Made by a program: the position numbers and the translations under genes. Shown here in pieces: positions 6,444-11,131 of a stretch of 11,131 bases of DNA; position 1 is the stretch's first letter; the number at the start of each line of letters is the position of its first letter. Origin of the DNA: Neptuniibacter sp. (GTDB lineage: Bacteria > Pseudomonadota > Gammaproteobacteria > Pseudomonadales > Balneatricaceae); the NCBI GenBank assembly GCA_030149405.1, contig JASBRM010000186.1, positions 1 to 11,131 on the forward strand, in the 5' to 3' direction. The notes beneath the pieces are model-generated. The model saw nothing but the letters and a program-made list of their open reading frames with translations, was not told where the DNA came from and did not search any database.

Positions 6444-6947
6444 ATGAAAAAAATACTTGCAACTACTCTATTGGTAGCGGGATCGTTGACCTCAATGGGA
6501 GCTTCAGCTGCACCTATCAATGTGGGAGAACTCACATCTGATACTTACATTTCAGCAGCTGGTTTGGACTGGACTTGGGCGGCCCCGGTATCTGAAGTGA
6601 CTTGGGGCAGTAATACGCTCTATGGCCCTGACTACAGGGATGGCTGGCGTTTTGCTACGAATGATGAGTTTAGTTATTTGAAAGATAATCTGTTGTCACT
6701 GTTCTTTGATGACAACAACAACCCAATTCATTCAGCATCATACTGGAATAGCCACTTTTCACACGTAGATTCGGGTGATTGGAATTCAGGTTACATTTCA
6801 AATGTCTTTGGTGGTTCTGCTTTCGAAATGTTTTATGTGCGTGATCATGACCTTTCACCAGTTCCAGTTCCTGCAGCGGTATGGCTGTTCGGTTCTGCGC
6901 TGTTAGGTTTTGCTGGTTGGGCACGTCGTAAAAACAAACAAGCCTAA
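6444..6947 (+). CDS. Small exported PEP-CTERM (VPxPA-type) sorting-signal protein
   Basis: The 167-residue precursor has a Sec signal peptide MKKILATTLLVAGSLTSMG with likely cleavage after ASA near residue 22 or 23. The secreted body covers about 24-138 and is rich in W, D, N, S and Y (GLDWTWAAP, GWRFATNDEF), with no cysteine. The C-terminus is tripartite: the sorting motif VPVPA (140-144), a hydrophobic helix (144-159) and the basic tail RRKNK (161-165). This is the PEP-CTERM / VPLPA-CTERM class processed by an exosortase and tied to surface polysaccharide or floc formation. The GWRFAT stretch recalls other small PEP-CTERM proteins, but I cannot assign a function to the body. ATG 6444 is preferred over 6429 and 6432: it begins the signal peptide directly and has GGA (6434-6436) seven bases upstream. 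No exosortase or polysaccharide gene is in the window. It is transcribed alone between two terminators. Confidence 0.88.
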   Translation: MKKILATTLLVAGSLTSMGASAAPINVGELTSDTYISAAGLDWTWAAPVSEVTWGSNTLYGPDYRDGWRFATNDEFSYLKDNLLSLFFDDNNNPIHSASYWNSHFSHVDSGDWNSGYISNVFGGSAFEMFYVRDHDLSPVPVPAAVWLFGSALLGFAGWARRKNKQA

Positions 6948-6966
6948 CCATAAAAGCTTGCACTCG

Positions 6967-6997
6967 ATAAAGCTCCCAGCAGGGAGCTTTATTTTTT
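6967..6997 (+). terminator. Rho-independent terminator after the PEP-CTERM gene
   Basis: ATAAAGCTCCC (6967-6977) pairs perfectly with GGGAGCTTTAT (6982-6992) across AGCA. Six T's follow (6992-6997). The right arm overlaps the speD stop codon on the other strand. On the minus strand no T-run follows the hairpin, so it mainly serves the rightward gene. Confidence 0.9.
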
Positions 6998-7801
6998 CAT
7001 ATCCGGCATATTACGGCCGTAGAAAATTTCGTCCATCTCTTTGTTCAAGCGTTCTGAAATTTCCAAGACCTGATCATCTGGTAGCTCTTCTTTAGTTGTG
7101 CCGAAAAGGTAGGTGTTCAGATCCAGATCTTTCAGTTTCATCTTGGTGTGGAAAATATTTTCCTGATACACGTTCACATCCAGCATCTGATAGTGGTCGT
7201 GGATATCTTCTGTGATGAAATTCTGGATGGAATTGATCGGATGATCGATGTAGTGCTTCACTCCATGGATATCGCGGGTAAAACCTCTCACACGATAATC
7301 AACAGTGACAATATCTGATTCCAATTGGTGGATCAGGTAGTTCAATGCTTTTAGCGGCGAGATAATACCGCAGGTAGAAACCTCGATATCAGCACGGAAG
7401 GTGCAAATACCATCATCTGGATGAGCTTCTGGATAGGTATGTACACAGATATGGCTTTTATCCAGATGCGCTACGACTGAATCGGGCAGTGGGCCTGGCT
7501 TTTCAGTGGTGTCGACGTCTTCTGAATCTTTAACCGGTTCTTCAGCGACCAGAATCGTTACGCTGGCGCCCTGAGGATCGTAGTCCTGACGAGCCACATT
7601 CAGAATGTTTGCGCCGATGATTTCGCAGCACTCGCTAAGAATCTCAGTCAAGCGGTCAGCATTGTACTGTTCATCAATGTACTCGATGTATTCTGCTTTC
7701 TGCTCTGCTGTTTGGGCGTAACAGACGTCATAAATACAAAAGCTCAGGCTTTTTGTCAGGTTGTTAAAACCTTGAAGCTTTATTTTTCCATTGGTTGGCA
7801 A
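6989..7801 (-). CDS. speD: S-adenosylmethionine decarboxylase proenzyme SpeD (E. coli type)
   Basis: The pyruvoyl enzyme decarboxylates SAM to supply the aminopropyl donor for SpeE. It is collinear with E. coli SpeD (264 residues) and keeps [50 protein letters not shown] and [12 protein letters not shown], ending in YGRNMP. Self-cleavage is expected in [13 protein letters not shown] between K115 and S116, where the serine becomes the pyruvoyl group. No ATG starts this frame. TTG 7801 (270 residues, [14 protein letters not shown]) has GGAG at 7814-7811, nine bases upstream. TTG 7816 would add five residues but follows an in-frame TGA directly and has only a weak GAG site. Either way the start is TTG, which suggests low translation of this controlled enzyme. 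It lies 123 bases after phaC on the same strand with no strong terminator between, so read-through from the PHA genes is possible. Confidence 0.95.
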   Translation of the reverse strand: MPTNGKIKLQGFNNLTKSLSFCIYDVCYAQTAEQKAEYIEYIDEQYNADRLTEILSECCEIIGANILNVARQDYDPQGASVTILVAEEPVKDSEDVDTTEKPGPLPDSVVAHLDKSHICVHTYPEAHPDDGICTFRADIEVSTCGIISPLKALNYLIHQLESDIVTVDYRVRGFTRDIHGVKHYIDHPINSIQNFITEDIHDHYQMLDVNVYQENIFHTKMKLKDLDLNTYLFGTTKEELPDDQVLEISERLNKEMDEIFYGRNMPDMKK

Positions 7802-7924
7802 GGGCGTGAACTCCAATCAAAATGGCACTCAAAATCAGACGCGCGATTTTATTCGACATCAAAGCCGGGAGGAAGCAAAAAATTGTGAAATTAAATGAAT
7901 TTTTTGAAAGATAAGTAACTTAAA

Positions 7925-8992
7925 TCAGCTATCTCTTTCAACTAACCACTGCACTATAGCCGGTGCTACCTGCTTTTGTGACTTGCCAGATACAAATACA
8001 CCAATGTGGCCCGCTTTAACTTCCATTTCCTGATAATCCTTACTGTTGACCTGTTCTTTTAAGGCTGTAGAGGCTTTGGGTGGAACAAGATGATCGTAAG
8101 ATCCGAAAATATTCAAAACAGGCTGCTTTATATTAGCCAGATCTACACGCTTAGCGCCAATCTGCACTTCAGCTTTAATCAGTTTGTTTTGCTGGAAGAA
8201 CTGCGAGATAAATTGCCTAAAAGCCTCACCCGCCTGATCTGGACTGTCATAGATCCACTTCTCCATGCGCAAGAAGCTTAAGGCGCTTTCTTTATTTTCA
8301 AGCTGGTTAGGCATGCCCAGATTTTTCTGCACACCTAAACGCATAGGCATTAACGAGTTGTAGGAATCATTCAACATGCTGCCTGGAATGTTGCCATAGG
8401 TCTCAACTGCGAGATCAGCATCCACATATTTTGCCAGATGGTACAGTAGGTTATCTTCTGTTTGGAAATCTACTGGAGTGACCATAGTGATCAGATTCTT
8501 GATCTTCTCTGGATTCATTGCGGTGTAGCAAAGACTGAAGGTGCCGCCCTGGCAGATGCCAAGCAGATTGGTTTGATCAGAACCTGAATGCGCCAATACT
8601 GAATCCACACAGTTGTTCAGGTACTCATTGATGTAGTCATCAAGATCAAGATAACGGTCTGCGGCATCCGGATAACCCCAGTCAATCAGATAGATATCCA
8701 GCCCTTGCTCCAACAATCTTTGCAACATCGAGCGTTGTGATTCCAGATCGATCATGTACGGACGATTAACCAGGGCGTAGCAGATAAGAAGAGGCGTTTT
8801 GCAACTCTTTTCGCCCGTCGCTTTGTAATAACGCAGACGTAGCTTATCTTCGGTATAGATCACTTCGTATGGGGTGGAATCAACATCAACCTCTTGAAGC
8901 TGTAGCAGGGTGTTATAGCTTTTTAACAGCTTGCGGTTGAATTCCAGAAGCTCATCAGTAACTGTGGCTGGGTCGAGATCAAATCCATTCAT
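7925..8992 (-). CDS. phaC: Class III polyhydroxyalkanoate synthase catalytic subunit PhaC
   Basis: This subunit polymerises 3-hydroxyacyl-CoA (usually 3-hydroxybutyryl-CoA) into PHA at the granule surface, as a complex with PhaE. At 355 residues it is the short class III size; class I and II enzymes are near 560-590. It has an alpha/beta-hydrolase fold with the synthase lipase-like box GICQGG, where cysteine C147 is the nucleophile. D300 (GSYDHLVPP) and H329 (AGHIGVF) complete the triad, at spacings equal to those of Allochromatium vinosum PhaC (C149/D302/H331). LIDWGYPDAADRYLDLDDYI is the conserved synthase signature. ATG 8992 has AGGGG nine bases upstream, inside the end of phaE, and starts 6 bases after the phaE stop, so translation is tightly coupled. 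Nothing looks damaged. The monomer-making genes phaA and phaB are not in the window. Confidence 0.97.
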   Translation of the reverse strand: MNGFDLDPATVTDELLEFNRKLLKSYNTLLQLQEVDVDSTPYEVIYTEDKLRLRYYKATGEKSCKTPLLICYALVNRPYMIDLESQRSMLQRLLEQGLDIYLIDWGYPDAADRYLDLDDYINEYLNNCVDSVLAHSGSDQTNLLGICQGGTFSLCYTAMNPEKIKNLITMVTPVDFQTEDNLLYHLAKYVDADLAVETYGNIPGSMLNDSYNSLMPMRLGVQKNLGMPNQLENKESALSFLRMEKWIYDSPDQAGEAFRQFISQFFQQNKLIKAEVQIGAKRVDLANIKQPVLNIFGSYDHLVPPKASTALKEQVNSKDYQEMEVKAGHIGVFVSGKSQKQVAPAIVQWLVERDS

Positions 8993-8998
8993 GACGGT

Positions 8999-9985
8999 TT
9001 ACCCCTGATTCGCTTTTTTCAGCTTGGTTACTTCACGTTTAAGGGAGGTAATCTCTTTCTTGAGATCAGCGATCAGAGCTGCGGTAGATTCTGTTTGCAG
9101 AAGCTCCACCTGTGCTTTCAAATCCTGTAGCTCGCGATTGCTGACGCGCATCTCTTTTCGTAACTGGTGTTGCCTTTTTAACGCTGTATCCAATCCTGTG
9201 CGTGTCGCCAGCCCTACAGACTGAAAATGTACATCTCTTACATCCTGGGCGAATTTTCTCAATCTCATCAGGGCATTACTGATACGGCCATGAGAACGTT
9301 GATACTCATCGGTAAATACGGTTTTAGAATAGGCAGATTCGTAGGCATCAACCCAGATATCATGCAGCTGCTGTAAGCTGGACACCTTGTCTTCCCCGGT
9401 GGAGATCACTTCAAGCATTTGCTGAGAAGCATTTTGATTAATCGAACCGTAATGAGACACGTATTCCTGCAGAGCTTCCTGATACTCAATTGTGAGTTTC
9501 ATGGCTTCACGCACTTGCTGCTGGCTTTGTTGATTGCTGCCAATAACCGGTGTTTCCAACAAGCTTTTAAAACCACTGATAAAAGGGTTCTCGAACAGCA
9601 GATCATCGCTGAAACTATGCGTTTTGAATAAAGACGCAAACTGTTCTGGAATCTGCCACTGCTGCATCAGCATTTCGCCTGTTTGCTTTTGCATATAGTT
9701 CTGGAACTGCTGTACTGCTTCATTCAGATGGTGTTCTTCACCCGTTCTGTAATGGCGCAAAAGGTCTTCACCGTATTGGGTGAAATTACGTGACTGTGCA
9801 CCCAGAATATCCAACAGTTGGGAGAATTGTTGAGGAGCTTCCTGATTCAGTTTTTTATGGGCATGGGATAAAAAATCTGCCCAATCTTCTGGGGACTGTG
9901 CTTCCGAGGGTGCAGATGTGATTTTGTTCCAATAGGCTTTTTGAGCTTCCAGAAGTGAATCAATGGATAAATCGTTTTTTTCCAT
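8999..9985 (-). CDS. phaE: Class III PHA synthase subunit PhaE
   Basis: This is the non-catalytic partner that class III PhaC needs for activity and stability. It has 328 residues, within the family range, and no signal peptide or membrane helix. It is rich in Gln and charged residues and mostly helical. Recognisable pieces are WADFLSHAH near 35, PFISGFKSLLETPVIG (about 133-148), the YVSHYG region near 175, and the conserved WVDAYESAYSKTVFTDEYQR (about 216-235). A strong leucine/lysine coiled coil covers about 275-325 and probably serves assembly with PhaC or other PhaE copies. ATG 9985 has AGG six bases upstream. The 81-base gap to the LysR gene contains a TATATAT-rich stretch but no convincing promoter I would score. 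PhaC follows after 6 bases. The order phaE-phaC, rather than phaC-phaE as in Allochromatium, is common in marine gammaproteobacteria, to my recollection. Confidence 0.93.
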   Translation of the reverse strand: MEKNDLSIDSLLEAQKAYWNKITSAPSEAQSPEDWADFLSHAHKKLNQEAPQQFSQLLDILGAQSRNFTQYGEDLLRHYRTGEEHHLNEAVQQFQNYMQKQTGEMLMQQWQIPEQFASLFKTHSFSDDLLFENPFISGFKSLLETPVIGSNQQSQQQVREAMKLTIEYQEALQEYVSHYGSINQNASQQMLEVISTGEDKVSSLQQLHDIWVDAYESAYSKTVFTDEYQRSHGRISNALMRLRKFAQDVRDVHFQSVGLATRTGLDTALKRQHQLRKEMRVSNRELQDLKAQVELLQTESTAALIADLKKEITSLKREVTKLKKANQG

Positions 9986-10066
9986 CTGCGGCCTGTCTCA
10001 TTACAGAAATATATATAATCGTTTGTATTGAACTCATCTTATTACATCCGGCGCAATCTTAACATC

Positions 10067-10942
10067 CTACTTTCCTGCACTCTTGAGTATCTCTGCCAGA
10101 TAGGTGGCGGCTTTAGACAGAGTGCGATTGCGGTGGAATATAATCCCAAGATTTCGATGAACAGGTTCTGAATCAACAACCTTCAATACCTTTAGGTCGC
10201 CTACCAGGCTTTCGGGAAGCAGGCTCCAGCCAAGCCCAATACTGACCATCATGCGAATTGTATCAAGGTAATTTGTCGACATGGTTACATTGAGGGATAG
10301 GTTGTGCTGCTCGAACAAACGCTCTACCAGTGTGCGGGTAAAAGTATTTGCGCCTGGCAATATCGCATTATATGCGGTGAGCTCGTCCAGAGTGACTTCT
10401 TCTCTTATTGCCAAGGGGTGATCATTAGCGACCACATATTGAAGCAGATCATCCCAGATAATTTCGGAGTGGATGTTTTTATCCGGGTTGGGGGAAAGCG
10501 TGATCAGAGCAAGTTCAAGTTCGCCCTTAAGAACATCTTCATAGGCAACTTCAGATTCTTCGAATCTTAGGTCCAGTTCTACATTTGGACATTTTTCACT
10601 GAAGTGCTTCAGGTATTCTGGAAGTCGGTGCAGGCTGATGTGGTGACTGGCGGCAAAAGAGAGGGTGCCAGCTATCTCACCAATTGCCAGATTATTGATC
10701 GCGCGTTTGGCATCATCAAATTGCAGCAGTATATCTCTGGCTCGGGGCAAAAGTTCCTCACCTGCTTCAGTAACAGAGATGCTTCTGCCTATGCGATCAA
10801 AAAGCTGACTGCCCAATTGTTCTTCGAGCAATGCGATGCGTTTACTGACAGCAGACTGGGTTAAGAAGAGCTGATCTGCAGCTTTGGAAAAAGAGCCAGA
10901 CTCAGCAACAGCGAGAAATGCCTGAAGCGTGCTTGTATCCAT
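10067..10942 (-). CDS. LysR-family transcriptional regulator
   Basis: This 291-residue LTTR has the normal length. The N-terminal winged helix-turn-helix covers about 1-60: LQAFLAVAESGSFSKAADQL, then LTQSAVSKRIALLEEQLG with DNA-contact helix SAVSKRI, then LFDR and VTEAG. A linker helix (LLPRARDILLQFDDAKRA) and a two-lobed substrate-binding effector domain (about 90-290) follow, with FEESEVAYEDVLKGELELALI and STNYLDTIRMMVSIGLGWSLLP. These features resemble, from memory, the LysR proteins next to leuC in Pseudomonas-type genomes, so a leucine-pathway gene may lie beyond the right edge. The effector is unknown. ATG 10942 has AGGA five bases upstream. phaE follows 81 bases downstream in the same direction, but the regulator's target is more likely the divergent gene to the right. 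Confidence 0.92.
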   Translation of the reverse strand: MDTSTLQAFLAVAESGSFSKAADQLFLTQSAVSKRIALLEEQLGSQLFDRIGRSISVTEAGEELLPRARDILLQFDDAKRAINNLAIGEIAGTLSFAASHHISLHRLPEYLKHFSEKCPNVELDLRFEESEVAYEDVLKGELELALITLSPNPDKNIHSEIIWDDLLQYVVANDHPLAIREEVTLDELTAYNAILPGANTFTRTLVERLFEQHNLSLNVTMSTNYLDTIRMMVSIGLGWSLLPESLVGDLKVLKVVDSEPVHRNLGIIFHRNRTLSKAATYLAEILKSAGK

Positions 10943-10984
10943 ATTCTTCCTTTTAATCTGCCTGTTAGTGTTGAATTTTTAATT

Positions 10985-10999
10985 ATTCCTATTTGGAAT
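10985..10999. promoter_or_regulatory. Candidate LysR-type (T-N11-A) operator
   Basis: ATTCCTATTTGGAAT has perfect five-base arms around a five-base centre and contains the T-N11-A core of LysR-type sites (T10986, A10998). It lies 43 bases upstream of the regulator's ATG, just after the TATAAT box at 11009-11004. Binding there would cover the start of transcription and suit autorepression. Confidence 0.5.
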
Positions 11000-11003
11000 G
11001 CAA

Positions 11004-11009
11004 ATTATA
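11004..11009 (-). promoter_or_regulatory. -10 box of the LysR gene
   Basis: The minus strand reads TATAAT exactly, 61 bases before ATG 10942. No good -35 sits 16-18 bases upstream (nearest CCACAA), which would suit an activated or weak promoter. Confidence 0.4.
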
Positions 11010-11042
11010 AAAAATATGAATTTGAGTTGTGGTTGGTGGTGG

Positions 11043-11104
11043 ACTAGTATTGCGTCATCAAATATTGACTAGTTTTTGAGCGGTATTAGAACGGCGGTAC
11101 TAGT
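11043..11104. repeat. Three ACTAGT palindromes in a 62-base cluster
   Basis: ACTAGT occurs at 11043-11048, 11068-11073 and 11099-11104, with starts 25 and 31 bases apart. CTAG is usually rare in proteobacterial DNA, so three copies here are not expected by chance. The second overlaps a TTGACT -35-like box and the third lies near the predicted start, as repressor sites do. ACTAGT is also the core of the TrpR operator half-site, but the spacing differs. Confidence 0.6.
11065..11092 (+). promoter_or_regulatory. Candidate rightward promoter at the right edge
   Basis: TTGACT (11065-11070) matches five of six -35 bases. TAGAAC (11087-11092), 16 bases on, matches four of six -10 bases. Transcription would start near 11099. 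An ATG at 11116 with GAG seven bases upstream (MSEVV, then cut off) may begin the divergent gene, but five codons cannot be judged. Confidence 0.35.
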
Positions 11105-11131
11105 TGAGAATAATAATGAGTGAGGTAGTTC

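Noticed and set aside
7876..7906. Inverted repeat CAAAAAATT / AATTTTTTG between phaC and speD
   Set aside because: The arms are nearly all A/T with a 13-base loop and no GC core. It is probably just AT-rich DNA, although a weak terminator cannot be excluded.
9986..10066. Promoter for phaE in the TATATATAT stretch
   Set aside because: Several overlapping -10-like boxes exist but none has an acceptable -35 at 16-18 bases. The TATAAT at 10014-10019 points the wrong way.
11116..11131. Start of a rightward gene (MSEVV) at the window edge
   Set aside because: Only five codons are visible. The ATG and GAG spacing are plausible, but nothing identifies the product.

Overview
The window looks like chromosomal DNA of a marine-type gammaproteobacterium, closest in flavour to the Oceanospirillales. 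The base composition is moderate, roughly mid-40s % G+C by eye. SpeE and SpeD resemble the Escherichia coli proteins closely, the PHA synthase is the two-subunit class III (PhaE/PhaC) type, and a VPxPA-type PEP-CTERM surface protein is present. No transposase, integrase, tRNA, rRNA or CRISPR array was seen. I assigned genes by recognising protein motifs and ran no database search.

Left third (1-2956, + strand): a large membrane sensor gene enters from the left edge. Its order is the tail of one possible periplasmic binding domain, a full SBP_bac_3 domain, one transmembrane helix, a short coiled coil, two PAS domains, a degenerate GGDEF domain and an intact EAL domain. A one-base frameshift around the A6 run at 1674-1679 splits it into a sensor half and a GGDEF/EAL half.

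Centre (3117-6107, + strand): speE (spermidine synthase) with a strong terminator, then an HcaT-like MFS permease, then a small DUF6489 gene paired with phaR (PHA synthesis repressor). A TGC-rich palindrome upstream of the pair resembles known PhaR sites, and a 16-bp-stem terminator follows phaR. A long intergenic region (6108-6443) holds two ATGT-S-ACAT palindromes and a sigma-54-like -24/-12 element. It leads to a small exported PEP-CTERM protein (6444-6947), which ends at a terminator against the convergent speD.

Right third (minus strand): a LysR-family regulator (10942-10067), phaE (9985-8999), phaC (8992-7925) and speD (7801-6989) all read leftward. PhaE and PhaC are separated by 6 bases and form the class III PHA synthase. 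Right of the LysR gene lie a LysR-type box and a cluster of three ACTAGT palindromes around a possible rightward promoter for a gene beyond the edge.

Two pathways are interleaved. PHA storage is represented by PhaEC for synthesis, PhaR for control and DUF6489 as a probable partner. Spermidine synthesis is represented by SpeD, which makes decarboxylated SAM, and SpeE, which uses it. The c-di-GMP phosphodiesterase gene and the PEP-CTERM protein are surface or biofilm functions. I see no wholly new multi-gene system. The best leads are the frameshifted sensor, the DUF6489-phaR unit with its operator, the candidate sigma-54 control of the PEP-CTERM gene, and the ACTAGT cluster.
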